DNA from: Acanthaster planci
Taxonomy: Eukaryota > Echinodermata > Asteroidea > Valvatida > Acanthasteridae
Length of the DNA stretch: 64,000 bases
Assembly: GCF_001949145.1 (NCBI RefSeq)
Contig: NW_019091492.1
Location: 133,920-197,919 of the forward strand
Direction of reading: 5' to 3'
Part shown: piece by piece, positions 11,921 through 23,746 of the stretch
Position numbering within the stretch: position 1 is the first letter of the stretch
Layout of the letters: every line of letters begins with the position of its first letter
Position numbers and translations under genes: made by a program
The notes under the pieces: model-generated
Seen by the model: only the letters and a program-made list of their open reading frames with translations
The model's database searches: none
What the model was told of the DNA's origin: nothing

Positions 11921-13033
11921 GTGGATTTAGATACACTCTGAACTAAAGACCGGGCGGATGAACTGAGCAGGCAGAGATGCGGAGTAAGCCTGCAGGCGAG
12001 CGGTACGGTGGCAGGGACAACCAACCAATGCCACGACCACTCGTGGAACACTGCAGTATGGCGCTGGCGGACCAGACGGCAAGCCAAGCCGCGGCAGCTT
12101 GAAAGCTGATACGGCTGAGTCATCCAATAGCCCTCTCGTGGGCAGACTCCGCCAGGCCCCAGAATTAAGGCCAGTAGGGGGTGCGTGGACAGGCCTAAGA
12201 CACTCGAAGCTCAAAGACGGCCTGTGGGTGTGCAGCTGATCGACCGGATGTATCACCCCAAACGTGGGGACCAGCCGACAGACTGCTGGGAGTCGCGAAG
12301 TAACTGAAAGAGCGAACTCGCAATGCGGGTATTGCACAGTCGTATGCCGAACCGACTGAAAGGAAGGAAATAGTAAAAGTACACACTGTCCTATTTCCTA
12401 GGTTAGCAAGGACCGAAACCGCCGCACAACTGTCCTTACCAACCAAGCGATCCCGGGCCCACAAACGGGCAAATGCTGTGCTCGGAGCGAAGTTTAGATG
12501 CACAACTCTGAGAATTTCCCTCTCTAGAACTTAATCTAATGCACAAAAAGAGAGAGAAGCACAGCCAAAGAAAAACGCCGAAAAATCTGGCAAATACTAG
12601 TTGAAATAAGAACAAAGAAACTCAGAATAACGAGACAACCGCTCTCAAGATATTATGTTTTTAAAGGATTAGCAAACTGTACAAGGAGCCACAACTGTAG
12701 GCAAAGCTAATATACAAACAAGAAATAACAAGCAGAATAGACAAACGAAAAACAAATTTATTCTGAATCAAGAAATACATACAAGAACAAACAGCGCCAC
12801 CTAGACAAAGTCTGAAAGAAGGTTAACAAAAACTAGGTCAAACAAAAAACAGCCTGCCACCTAGCGCAAGGCTGAAAGGAACGGCAAAAATATAAATAAA
12901 TACAGCGGAAAAGGAACCATCTTACCGTTCACAAGAACGAGAACAGAAAGACAAACAAGGTGATCGAGAAATAACACCAAAACCACAAGTAGCGAAGGAA
13001 AAAACATAAACACGTCCGATAGTAATGGTGCCA
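11921..13033. other. DIRS leader between gag and the right terminal repeat
   Basis: No conserved protein is seen. There is a two-copy direct repeat of about 57 bp around 12790 and 12849 (CCACCTAGACAAAG / CCACCTAGCGCAAG). This would be the transcribed leader of the minus-strand element. Confidence 0.5.
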
Positions 13034-13183
13034 AGAAAACGAGGAAGAACATGGCGGTCGCATTTGTGGGAGTCGAGAAAATGAGGGCGCACTGCTGGTT
13101 ATCGAGAATCTAGCGAATGGAAGTAATGAACTAGGAAATAATGCATATGTACTGGTAATCTGCATAGGTTGCAGGCAGTAGAC
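13034..13183. repeat. DIRS right inverted terminal repeat
   Basis: Reverse complement of the left terminal repeat with roughly 85-90 percent identity by eye, ending GGTTGCAGGCAGTAGAC. Its outermost 40 bp are also found inverted in the internal complementary region. Confidence 0.85.
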
Positions 13184-13556
13184 CTACGTTTTAAAAAGAT
13201 TTTACTGGCCAAAATTTACTCTTCTTTGGTGATTTGTTGTGCAAGTACCTAGCAGTAATCCCTTAATATATGTTTATGAGTTAATCCTAGGTTCACAATT
13301 AGAACAGACAAACCAATGCACTGAATCATGCCATCCCTAGAAGATCCCAACAACAGTGCCTCCAGAAAGCGTGAATAATTCTAAATGTAAAAGAGTGCAC
13401 TTTTCAATGCATTTAACTTGTCCAGTAGTTTTCACACACTGAATAATCATATAACAATGCAGAAATATTTGTGTCTGAGAGAAACTTCTTCCACCTACAC
13501 TTTAACAACTGACATTTTCCTTCGAATTAAGTAGTTTCTAAAGTTTCACATTTTAC

Positions 13557-13679
13557 CTGATACGAGTAGACATCTGCAATATATCCCCAAAATAGCCTTC
13601 CTGATGCATTGAAGATAGCACTAACTGAACCCACTAAAGATAGAAGCCTGTCATCAGAGATGAAGCTCAGTCCATATGC
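13557..13679 (-). CDS. OFA-like MFS transporter, exon 8 (helix 8)
   Basis: A 123 bp exon, phase 0 on both sides, acceptor ACAG at 13681-13680 and donor GTAAAA from 13556. It encodes 41 residues including LVGSVSAIFNASGRLFWG and YIADVYSYQ. Helix 8 followed by G-R-x-x-W-G-x-x-x-D is the second-half copy of MFS motif A in the loop to helix 9, which is well conserved in oxalate:formate antiporter-like carriers. This is the last exon I can place. Helices 9-12 and the C-terminus must be encoded further left, probably outside the window. Confidence 0.85.
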
Positions 13680-14000
13680 CTGTTTGTAATGAAAGCACCA
13701 AAGATGCCCATTAAAATACAATGGAAATCTGAGGTAAATGCATCATACCATTTGCTTGTGTCCACTACAGATATTTAATTGCAGAAATATTTCATAGACT
13801 GCACCGTCACTCCTCTTTAAAAAAAAAATAAAACTGTTGCCCAATAGTCACTAAATAATTCAATTTAATAGTTATAAAACAACTTCTTTCATCTACAGGA
13901 TACATGTACATACAACTGGGCACATTCTATTCGGGTTTCACAATGCATATTGTATTAAAAGGAATCCAAGAATGAATTCAGAAAATGGCAAGATACCTAC

Positions 14001-14279
14001 CTTGTACAGGGTTGAAATGAAAACAATAGTTTGTCCATTTGCTAAGAATGTTGCCCACAAGGTCCAAAATGCACGTGTCTTGACAATCTCCTTAGTTGTC
14101 AAATTAAGGCCTGAGCTTTTGTCATCTAATTCCAGAAGAGTAGCTGTGGGCTTAGGAGGTATATCATGACTGCTGTCTTCACCATCACTGCTACATGTAT
14201 CTGATGCAGCACTGGCAGAGTTGAGATTTTGATGTTCTGGTTTACTAATCAAACATTTCTGGTCTTGGGACTTAAGATT
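14001..14279 (-). CDS. OFA-like MFS transporter, exon 7 (central loop and helix 7)
   Basis: A 279 bp exon, phase 0 on both sides, acceptor ATACAG at 14280 and donor GTAGGT from 14000. The 93 residues start with a polar, serine- and acid-rich central loop (SAASDTCSSDGEDSSHD, PPKPTATLLEL). Helix 7 follows (KTRAFWTLWATFLANGQT, IVFISTLYK). The long hydrophilic loop between helices 6 and 7 is the usual MFS hinge facing the cytoplasm. Its many serines next to acids would suit casein-kinase-type phosphorylation, which is an inference. Confidence 0.9.
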
Positions 14280-15298
14280 CTGTATAAAATGAAATATACA
14301 TGATGATGTACTTGGTAGCTAATGAAAGCAATTTTATAGACACAAGTTCTATTTGTGTAGTTCCCATCACATATGGGGTCATTCTATAAATTTGGGATTT
14401 AATTTTGTCATGTCTTTGTCACATATAACGTGATTTTGCACATTAGAACACATTCCCTGATTTCCAAGAGTGACAATGTATTGCAAATTACCTGCCAAAG
14501 AAATAACAATGGTTTGAAGTCAGTACGAATATTTCCCCATCAAATTCACAGGGACACAAAAAGTCACACCTTTGGACCCCAAATTTATAGAGTGTAGACA
14601 ATATTCAAGACACAAATTGATACTGTTCTACAGTTTCTTACTCCCAAGCAAAATTGAGAAAAACATATGGAGTCCAGCAAAGCAGTTTTGAATTTGATTT
14701 CTTGTTTTCATGGTCAGGCTTCATGTTGTGTTCATAGACATAGCCAGAACTCGGCAGGGGGGAGCACTTATTACAAGGGAAAAAATCCAGGGAGGGGGGA
14801 GAACTCATCAGCAATGATCTGACAACCACTGACAGTAGAAGAGGCCAATTTGTCTCCCCATTTCATCCCCTTTCATTCCTTTTGTTTTGATTTCTTTCAC
14901 TGCTTTTGTTCTTTCTTATCTTCATTTTTATTTTTCAATTTTCTTTTGGGGATGCCCCCACTCAACACTCATGCTGTATTTTAATTGTGTTTTTCAGCTA
15001 AAGGAGGGCTGGATGTGAATGAACGGTATCTAAGAAGGGTAGTACCAGTGGTATAACTATGGAATGAGATGGAGGCACGGGGATGTGTGCCTCCCTTACC
15101 GTGGATGGAGTTTGGTTTCATATTTAAAATACACTGTTGATTACAAACTTTGCTTTATCTCACAACTAGTGGTACCATTAGAATGAGATTGATCGTCACT
15201 AAGATTTTTAACTTTGGATATCAGTATTTTTTCTTATTTGATAAATTTACTGATATCAGCTCAGCCCAAATAAGACGAACTGTTTACACAATTCTTAC

Positions 15299-15419
15299 AT
15301 TTGAGTCAGGTGGACCAGACATCAACAAACATCCAATAAGCTGCAATAAAGCATAACATCCACCACAGAGAAGAAAGCTAGTAGGCACTCTTTGCAATAA
15401 CGAGTGTTCCTGAAAGTAT
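15299..15419 (-). CDS. OFA-like MFS transporter, exon 6 (helix 6)
   Basis: A 121 bp exon, acceptor CTGTCAG at 15420 and donor GTAAGA from 15298. It completes the split codon of exon 5 (AA|A, lysine) and reads YFQEHSLLQRVPTSF, then LLCGGCYALLQLIGCLLM. That is the V-P-x-x-F plus glycine-rich helix expected for helix 6 of this family. The exon is too short for a simple ORF search. I located it because exon 5 ends in phase 2 and exon 7 starts in phase 0, which required an intervening exon of 3n+1 bases. Confidence 0.85.
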
Positions 15420-17735
15420 CTGACAGAAAAATTAAACATTGACTGATTACTAACAAGTGGTAGTTTAAAGAATGTACGTACATGCTTGACTGCACTGAAC
15501 TAGTAGGAAAACAGAGTGTAAAAATCACCAAAATGATGCAGCATGCATGCACTGCTAAAAATGTGACATTTGACTGGTTTTTGAAATGTGGATCACAATG
15601 AGCAAGAAACAATGGAATATGAACTATAGAATACTTATACAATTTAAACAATTGTTTCGATTTATTGATTACACATACTTGGTTATGCATGTGTTCCATT
15701 TTGTTCCATTCCATTTCATTGGCTTATGATTTTGATGTGATTCGAGTGATTTTGTGATATGTTTGACTTCAGAATTCTTGAAAACTAATTTATAATGAAC
15801 TTTCAAAATTATGTATATCGAAATGATTAGCTCGTTTCTCTACCAAAAAATTCAGCCTGTGTGTGTGTGCATGTGAGTTAGTTACACATGTACAGTGGGG
15901 CACTTCAGCTGTCTCGCTGACCTGCTCTGGGGATATTATGCAAATACAAAATGCTTTGACTGTGAATAGTCAATTTTAACACTCTGAGGTATTGGAAATT
16001 GACTACATGTTGAAGAAGTTAAGCAAACTACATGTAGTTTGTATACTTTTAATAGACAAATCTGAGGAAACACCATTCCTGTAGGGCCATCGCACTCAAG
16101 CACGTCTTGAGCGCATGCACTATGGCAAGTCACAACGCCCTATTGGTCGCAGAGGAATGTAACATACGCATATATGTACCACCTGCGTGTGAACAGGATG
16201 GCCCTGTAGTAGTGGCTTCTAATCCTTTCCACCGGATTTGTCTTTACTGAGGGCATCTCAGGTGTACGGTCAAACTGTAAACATTTTACAGGCCATCAAA
16301 GGGTTCATAAATGGTAAGCCCCCTCCCACAACAGTCAAGAAGGAACCAGCAAATTTAAACAGCTCAACAGAGAGGCTTTATGTGAACAGTAGAGCGACCG
16401 CACCATGTAAAAGTCATGCGACCTAAACAGGGTATCAAACAACAACAAACATAGTGTCCTCCCACAGCAAAGTGTATCCAAAGTATCATTTATCAAAAAT
16501 AAAGCCAACAGTTGGTACACTGAAGACTACTGATGCTGGTGCTGAGTATTTTATCAAAGGTCGGCTTGATTTTTTTAAACAACACTTAAAACACACTTGC
16601 TAGAGGGTTTGTTGATGTTTGCTACCCACTATAGGTCACGTGACTCAGTGGGTGTATATTACAAGTAAGGAAATATGTGTAGCGGCGCCGGCTATGCATA
16701 TACATGTATATGCAAACTTACACTATTTCTGCTAAGTCCACGGAGTCTGCTAAGTGTGAATCATCTTATATATGAAATTCCCAGAATATGCGTAAGCCTT
16801 AATGAAGTGACATTACACAAGACATATGCAAGGTTATGCAGTAATATGTGAGATGGTCAATGTATAGCCTTGGCGTAAATTACGCTTGTTTCAGACAGGT
16901 GTTCTGGTGTCAAACCACACCAAATTAAAAGCAACTTTTGAAATAAGTATGGCACAAGTTCAACTTCTGAACAATTAGGAGCAACCAGGCATACCAGCAG
17001 GTGAGAGCTCAGCACTTGAAGGCGCTCGGAACAACACCGGAGCAACTTGGTTTCAGATGTCGCTCTTTTCATGTGTGAAAATAAGTAATGACCCTTTGAC
17101 AAATCCCAAAATCCATAGCTAAAAATGGATGTGACTGTTGAACTGCGTTCAAACATGATGGGACATACAAAAACGTCAAGGTATGCATGTCATTTCTAGC
17201 CATAGTTGCCAGGTGCTTCTCGACTAAATGTATTCAATATTTTGTGCTCAGTGCAATCTTGACTCTTCCACAAACTTACTGTACTTAGTAGCCGAGCTAG
17301 GTTCCCTCTGAAAATCACGGAGGAAGAAAAAGCCTAAAATTAGTTAAAAACAATTTTAAAACCGAACATGATATGATGTTAATATATTTGGGAAAGAGTT
17401 CGGACAACACTAATTTTTCTTTAGAATTTTATAACAGCTGTCAGAAAGTGACAGTGTAACCTGGAAAAATGACTCGCTGTGGGGGAACTTGCAAAACAAC
17501 AAAAATCTCTAACATAACCAAGGATCTTTGAGGGAAAGGCTGCAGGAAACTGAATTAATAGGGACTAAGACACAAATATTTGGCTTCAAAAAAGGGCAAA
17601 AAAGAATTTAATGAAAAAGAAAGAAAAAATGCAAAAACCAAAATGACTACAAAACTGGAAAGACTAAATATACCAAATGACTCAAACTTTAGAAGGACTA
17701 AAACCAACACAGTGTGTCAAAATAGATTCAGTGAG
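15420..17735. other. Intron 5 sequence, nothing recognised
   Basis: AT-rich intronic DNA with a short TG microsatellite near 15859. A pair of weakly inverted CTGTAGGGCCATC-like words lies at about 16079 and 16197. No coding exon or classifiable element was recognised. Confidence 0.4.
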
Positions 17736-17741
17736 AAGACT

Positions 17742-18336
17742 TTAGCTTTCAGTCACTGACTCTTTAGAAGCAGACAGAAACCTGACTCGAGCAGAAAAGC
17801 ACACTCCAGTGAGGAGGAAGAAATCGTCGACCATGTCAGATGCCACATCCAAGCTAACAATGTTGGAATGGGCTTGCTCGTTTATGTCCAAGGGTACCAG
17901 ACTTGGTAGGGGCCATTGGGCCGCAGAACTAATGGGAGTAGCTGTTGGACCGGTTGCCAGCGGTTGTTGTTGAAAAGGAAGCCACTGCTGGGCGGCAGGA
18001 TACCCAAACATGTATGGCGACATACAGTAAAATAGCGGCTGCATGGAAGTCACCATGTTGGAATGCTGCCCTGTTGTGTCGGAAGACATGGCCAGTAATT
18101 CGAAAAAAATGGCTTGCGGGGGCTGTTGAAAAATTATTACCCAGGGGGCCTGTCGGATATGGGGCAACCCAACGTGAGGTGAAACCCATCATAGTATGAG
18201 ACTGGGCAACCAAAGCAGAAGCTGATGCCGATTCTGAGTGAGGTATGGGGCGAGGGGAGGCCACGAGTTGAACAACATTCATAGGTTCAGGCCATGAAAT
18301 GCACGGCTGAGTGTGCTGAAATCCTGCCCGAGGCAA
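17742..18336 (-). other. Unassigned Q/P/S-rich open frames
   Basis: Two overlapping minus-strand frames of 135 and 141 codons. One is rich in Q, P and S (for example QQWLPFQQQPLATGPTA) and ends at a stop near 17742. The base composition is higher in GC than the surrounding intron. It resembles the low-complexity gag-like or leader parts of retroelements and lies just beyond the DIRS fragment. No family can be named, and it may not be coding. Confidence 0.25.
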
Positions 18337-18794
18337 GGCGGGAGCTTTTTCCCTACTAGGTCGGTCACAGAAACATGCTGAAGGCTAGAATCTCAAACAT
18401 GAGAAGCACTTGAGGTGGATTTGCCCTCAAGAATTGCTGTTGTTTTGGCGATGGACTACTTCACTTCTTGCTAGAAGACATTGGAATCACGAATGTAGAT
18501 ACAATGTATGAAGAGTGGAGCATAGACCGCACCATATAAAACAATGACATGCTTCGTTGGGTTTGGGGCATATTTATAGAGCATGAAAGTAAAAGGTCAT
18601 GCAGCGAGCTTCCAGAACCCTTGCACGGTCTGCCTATGGGATTTTACATTGGGCCGTCCTATCACGTTCGATAATCTTTTGAAAAATAATTCCTTTCTGA
18701 AACCACCCCATGAAACATTCATGTTAGACTTATACCTTTGTCTTCCTCAAGTACTATTTTCGAAAAGTCACAGCTAGAAGAGCTAGGAATTAGA

Positions 18795-20330
18795 TTCTCA
18801 GTGATACTCAGTCCTGGCAGGATACCACTTGAAAGTCCGGATCAAACACCAACTCTTGTCAGAGTCATCTTCTGAAAGTGAGGCTTTGTCAGGAATGAAT
18901 ATGTTGGGAGGCCGGAGGGTAGGCATATGGTTTTTGTCAGAAACCTGATGGTTGGGATAAGGCAAACAACGTGGCTCCTAGCAGATGTGACCATCAGCAA
19001 TCTATAGGACATGAAACTCGCTACCTTGTCTCGATGTAACGACCATAAGGAGAAACGCCAGTTTGATGCCGAGATGGAGGTCAGATGCATCGGTCAGCAG
19101 TTCGAATGGGGGACCAGCAAGAACGCGTAGAACACTTCCATGGTTCCTGGTTAAGACCAGGCATTTGACGTGGGGACACTTAACAAACATTTCTCGAAGG
19201 AGATCGTGGATGGCAGCGCTGTCAGCGACAGTCGATCCATCACTGAAGCCCAAATGAACAACTGCCAAGGACAACCAGTAGTTGCGGATGGTGGAAATCT
19301 GCAACGGAACTAACAGGAGCTTCGGTTGGAGAAACATCATGGTCGTCGCACCATCTAGTAAAATGTTGTTGACGGCTGTTGTAAATTTTGCAAGTGTACA
19401 GTCATCGACCCCGGGCCGCCATGGACGCAGCATCTGCAGAAAGGCCCGACACCCTGAAGGATCATTGGATGATGTCCAGCACGTCAAGTGACTCTCCGGT
19501 GCTGGGTGGAGGGTTCCTGACTTGGGTTGACGAAGGATGTCCTCCCTGACTGGAAGGACCAGCTGCAGTTGTACCATGAGTCTTGTCAGTCTTGGAAACC
19601 ACAGTTGGCGAGGCCAGCACAGAGCAATGAGGAAGATCCGACATGGCTCTTGTTCTATCTTGGACAGGACTCGCGGGATATTGAAAGAAAGGCATACGCC
19701 AGAATGCCTGACCAGTGGAACTGTAGGGCACCTGTCACCCATGCCCATTGGTAAGAGAACCTGGAGCACAACTTTGGGAGACGGGTTTTGTCAGTGGAAG
19801 TGAACAGGTCAATATGGGGATGCTCGATCTCCGCAAAGATCTGGCTGACCACTTTCGGGTGAAGAATCCACTCTATTGGTTGGAGGGCACCCCGACAGAG
19901 TGTGTCTGCTATGCTGTTGCTGGTTCCCGCTATGTAGACAGCTTGGAGGGTGATCCTTTGATCATTCATCCACATGAAGAGCTGCACACAAGGGCGCAGT
20001 GTTGAGGAGAGTGAGTGCCGCCCTGGTGGTTGATGTACGCTACTGCAGTGGCGTTGTGGCTCTGGACTCGAATGGAACGACCTACTAGGTGTTGTCAGAT
20101 GTGGTGAAGAAAGTTGAACACCGCTTGGAGCTCTAACCTGCTGATGTGTTTGTCTCAAGGGGCGGTGTCCCAGACCCCAGAGGCATTGAGTGGAGGAAGA
20201 AAGGTCTCATCTGAATAGCGACACATCCGCTGTCATAGTCACATCCGGACCTAGAGGTATGAAAGGGAGGCCTGCCGACAGGTGCTCGGTGATGGTCCAC
20301 CCCCGAAGGTGATTACGTAGGGAGGTCGGC
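18795..20330 (-). pseudogene. Second DIRS element fragment: RNase H, methyltransferase-like part and recombinase
   Basis: The order matches the element at 7420-13183. RNase H start: GWTITEHLSAGLPFIPLG then VTMTADVS. DIRS-specific segment: HIDLFTSTDKTRLPKL and FLIALCWPRQLWFPRLTR. Recombinase N-terminal and central parts: ISTIRNYWLSLAVVHLGF, DLHLGIKLAFLLMVVTS. The reverse transcriptase, gag, the catalytic end of the recombinase and both terminal repeats are missing. Protein similarity to the first element is only moderate, so this is a different DIRS family, truncated at both ends inside intron 5 of the transporter and in the same orientation. Confidence 0.75.
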
Positions 20331-21369
20331 CCACATGTAAACAAAAGTTGAAGTATTTGTTATACGAAAAAAATAGTGAGCCCTGTTACAGTGTACTATG
20401 TTCGACATGGCCACTTGAATCCTTAAGTTGGAGGACTACGGCCATATCATTACATGCACGGAGCATTAAGATCATTCTGTATGTATTGCAAGAATAGAAA
20501 AGCTGCCGGTAAGGAGCGTCCAAAGAGGGAAGACCGCTCCATAACCAAATACTTTCATCCTACAATGAAGCATTCTTTTCCAATAGATAAGAAATCACTT
20601 TTTATTCGTAAACAGAAATCAAGTCAATTCACAAACGCAAAAGGTACTCGAAACTTCGAAAATGCCATAAAAGACACATCTGTAAACAATAGGTGCTGAG
20701 AAAAGAAGGACCAAAATGGTGGCGGGATCACAGTGCATTGTGGAGGGTCAAGGTGCAGAATGCACAATCAAGTTGTAATAGGCAAATGGGAAATGGGAAA
20801 TTTGCATATGTGGGCTGGGCAGGGGTATGTGAACGCAGGAGACTTGCTGAACAAACAAAACATAGCCACAAAAACATGTACAAAGTCAATGGGCTGAAAT
20901 AAATATTGAAAAATTCATAATAAATAACTTGATGATGTCATCGTGATATCATGGTTCTAGACACATCTTTACACAAGGGTCCTTTATTGGTAAAAGTTTG
21001 AAGATCTAAAGTTGCAAAAGCACCTAATTCGTGTGTAGGAAATATGTGCACAAATTGGTCAGAAGAGGAAAAGGGAAAACAAAAAACGAGAAATTTATGC
21101 CTCTTCGAGAACAGAGTATAAGGCTTTTCTGGATTTTGAATGTTTTTTAAGGAAAAAGAGAATGGGGCTTTAACCCCTTCTGGCCGGGATTCTGTTGACC
21201 GCGACTGTTGGGATGTGGCATGCCCAGTATGCAAAGCTCTGTCCAATAGCAGGCCCTATTGAAACCGCAGCTGCATGATGAATAGAATGTATGTGTGGTA
21301 TGCACTAATCCTCACACAAAGCCGAAGCTGTGGATGGTTCTTAGGATGGAGGGCTTAAGAATGGACGTT
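20331..21369. other. Intron 5 sequence between the DIRS fragment and the tandem array
   Basis: Open frames here (for example 20454-20699 on the plus strand) match nothing I recognise. The stretch 20896-20945 (ATAAATAACTTGATGATGTC) recurs as a diverged direct copy at about 22045-22115, flanking the tandem array. Confidence 0.4.
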
Positions 21370-21945
21370 AAATGTCTATTTTTGTCCATAACACTTCCCT
21401 TTCCGGATCCACAAAGTTTCAATTCATTTGCACATGGACTCCGGGAGATATAGGACTTTAATCATTGCACCTTAAATGTCATGTGACTTGTCACTTGATG
21501 AGGTCATTATCACATGAAGTCAATTTTCATCTATAAGCCTTCCCTTTCCAGCTATCTGCAAGGTTTCAACCCGATGGGAAACGTACTTTAGGATATATAG
21601 GGCTTTGAAAAGTACACTTTTACTGTCACGTGACTTGGCACCTGATGATGTCATTGTCACATGCGGGCAATTTTCATCTATACATACCTTCCCTTTCTAG
21701 TTATCTGCAAAGTTTCAACCTGATTCGACATGTACTTTAGGAGATATAGGGCTTTCAAGATTGCACATTTTCAGGTCTTGACTTGGTATATGTAATCCAT
21801 TTTCATCTTTGATACATCCCTTTCAAAATATCTGCAAAGGTTCAACCCAATTGGGCATGTACTTCAGGAGATGTAGGCCTCTGAAATTTGCATCTTAAAT
21901 GCTACATGTATGTCACGTGACAGGTGGTGATGTCATGATGACGAT
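21370..21945. repeat. Tandem repeat array, about 147 bp unit
   Basis: Roughly four diverged copies begin near 21370 (partial), 21477, 21624 and 21769, with a remnant at about 21915-21945. Shared words are TGTCACGTGACTTG, TTTTCATCTATA, CTTCCCTTTC, ATCTGCAAAGTTTCAACC and TAGGAGATATAGGGCTTT. The flanking direct repeats at 20896 and 22045 share the TGATGATGTCAT core, so the array may belong to a longer satellite-like family. Confidence 0.8.
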
Positions 21946-23310
21946 TTATCTTGGACCCTGTCTATCATGAGGACTGAGAGTAGACCTAACGTATCCAGTC
22001 AGATCAAAAAAGGGCCTTTGTCTCGCTGGTGAAAAAAGTGGGAAAATATTAAATATTTTAAATTCCACAATAAATCAGGTGATGATGTCATTATGACATC
22101 ATGTTTTGGAAGAGACCCTTGCTATAAATTACTTAATTCAAGTGTAAAGTTTCAAAGTCATATGACTTTGTTTAATGCCCAAAGAGGTGATGAGAATAAG
22201 TGCTGGATGACCAAGAAGAAAAAAAAACTGGAAAAAAAAGTAGAAAAACAAAGCTTTTCCACATAGCGCACTATTTGGAAAAGCCAAAAACAGAACAAAA
22301 AGGATGCCTTTTCACACAATTGCGAAAAAGCAAATTAAAACAGTGTGGACTTTTACACATTTATGCATACCTGCATGGTTTACCAGCTTGGGGAGAGGGG
22401 GACTATGTACAAGTATACATGGACTACAAGAATCACACGAATACTCATAACTTGATTTCAGTGAAGGAATACTGCAAAATGAAACAAAATTCTCTATCTC
22501 GTACTTTTGAACCAAAACTTTTCATACTAGATAAAATCTCTATGATGGCCCCGGGAAATGGCAACATGGCAAGCAAATGTGCTGTTTCCCATAAACTTCC
22601 TGTAATTGCAAACTTGGACTTTTTTTTCATGGTCTCTTTAGATTCAATAGTCATGTCAAACTATACTAGTACAGAAATGGCGTGTATGTGCCAATCCTTC
22701 CGAGAGCATGGAAAATTGTATTGTTGTCAATGAATTATTAAAGCAGCTTTGCCAACCAGCGGCAGTGACATGCATATGCCTGCCTTATTTGCATATTTCA
22801 TGGAAAAGGTACATTACTTTTCAGGCTAAAATGTGTTACTCCAAGTTCTGTAATGACATTTTGCTGCCAAGCTTCTGGCAATACTGAGTATCAAACAGGA
22901 GCTTTTATGTCCAAGTCTCATGAGAAACCACAAAAAAACTGCCAGTGCAAAAAAACAAAAAATCTGAATTTTTTACTTATATTTTAAGACAAATCAAACT
23001 TGGCATATTCAACAGAAAGAGCTCAATTGTATGAAAGTTAGGCCAATTTTAGTATGTGTACTTCATTTGCAGTTACACCAATTATATCTTGGAATTTGTT
23101 AAGCGTGAATACTGAAGTCACCCTGGCCCAACTTTGCGTCAGTCAATTCTGCTTCAAGCAAAACAAATATTAAGTAGTGACTTACACTACAGTTATAAAA
23201 TGTACGTGTACCTCAAGACAAGTTTGCCTTGAGATTTAATGCTGTGGTGTGAACAATTACGCTTTGAGTTAAAGGATAAACTTGATTCAAATACAGACAG
23301 TTGTACTCAC
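21946..23310. other. Intron 5 sequence with one 177-codon open frame
   Basis: The plus-strand frame at 22200-22733 is the longest here (177 codons), Lys-rich at its start. It has no recognisable domain, no coding neighbours and AT-rich composition. It could be chance or an unknown element remnant. No other signal is seen apart from the 22045-22115 repeat copy. Confidence 0.3.
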
Positions 23311-23459
23311 TTCTCATCTGGGTAATTTGGCAAGGACACATTTGCATCCAAGTTTTGAGGATTGATAAAAGCTGTCTGGATTTGGTCAAAGAAGAAAGCA
23401 CCACCCCCAAATCCAGCCACAACAAGACCATTGACCAAACCTTTCCGTTTAGGCATCCA
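23311..23459 (-). CDS. OFA-like MFS transporter, exon 5 (helix 5)
   Basis: A 149 bp exon, acceptor CTCCAG at 23461-23460 and donor GTGAGT from 23310. It starts in phase 0 and ends in phase 2. The residues begin WMPKRKGLVNGLVVAGFG, then GAFFFDQIQTAFINP, then a polar loop ending YPDE. The W-x-P-x-R-x-G-L-x-x-G block, following a helix 4 that ends in APP, is a hallmark of oxalate:formate antiporter-like and monocarboxylate-type MFS carriers, where it forms the start of helix 5. Confidence 0.9.
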
Positions 23460-23746
23460 CTGGAGAAAAAAACAAATGTTTTAAGCAATTAATTTCTGGT
23501 TAACTCTGCCTTAAACTGCATTTGCAAAGGTCACAGTAACTTGATCTGTGACTGGCAGCAACGTACATGGCAACAAATTACATGAAAAATTAGCTCAGTG
23601 TGTGTAGTTCTCAAGTTGGGGGTAAGGAGTACAAGTTCTTCCATTTGAACGTACAATGTATCTTGTCCCTAGTAACAGATCTAATGGTAGTGAGCATTTT
23701 GGCTTGTGCATGGGTTAAACAGTTCCAGCGACTCCTAAGGTTTATT
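23460..23746. other. Intron 4 flank before the Academ-like element
   Basis: Non-coding sequence adjoining exon 5. No features seen. Confidence 0.4.

Larger units (their letters stand above)
7420..13183 (-). mobile_element. DIRS-type tyrosine-recombinase retrotransposon
   Basis: The element has the full DIRS layout: inverted terminal repeats of about 150 bp (7446-7596 and 13034-13183), an internal complementary region beside the left repeat (7641-7735), and a minus-strand gag and pol between. Pol carries reverse transcriptase, RNase H, the DIRS methyltransferase-like segment and a tyrosine recombinase. DIRS elements are thought to pass through a circular intermediate and integrate by recombinase without target duplications. 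This copy has several frameshifts and stops, so it is probably inactive. It lies downstream of transporter exon 8, presumably within an intron. Confidence 0.85.

Noticed and set aside
16079-16209. Possible MITE with CTGTAGGGCCATC-like ends
   Set aside because: The inverted match is only about 11 of 13 bases and does not extend; no target duplication.
17270-17310. A 28 bp micro-exon that would also satisfy the phase between exons 5 and 7
   Set aside because: It would not encode the missing helix 6, whereas 15299-15419 fits both phase and protein.
22200-22733. 177-codon plus-strand open frame
   Set aside because: No domain, AT-rich, no splice or promoter context. Kept only as an unassigned stretch.
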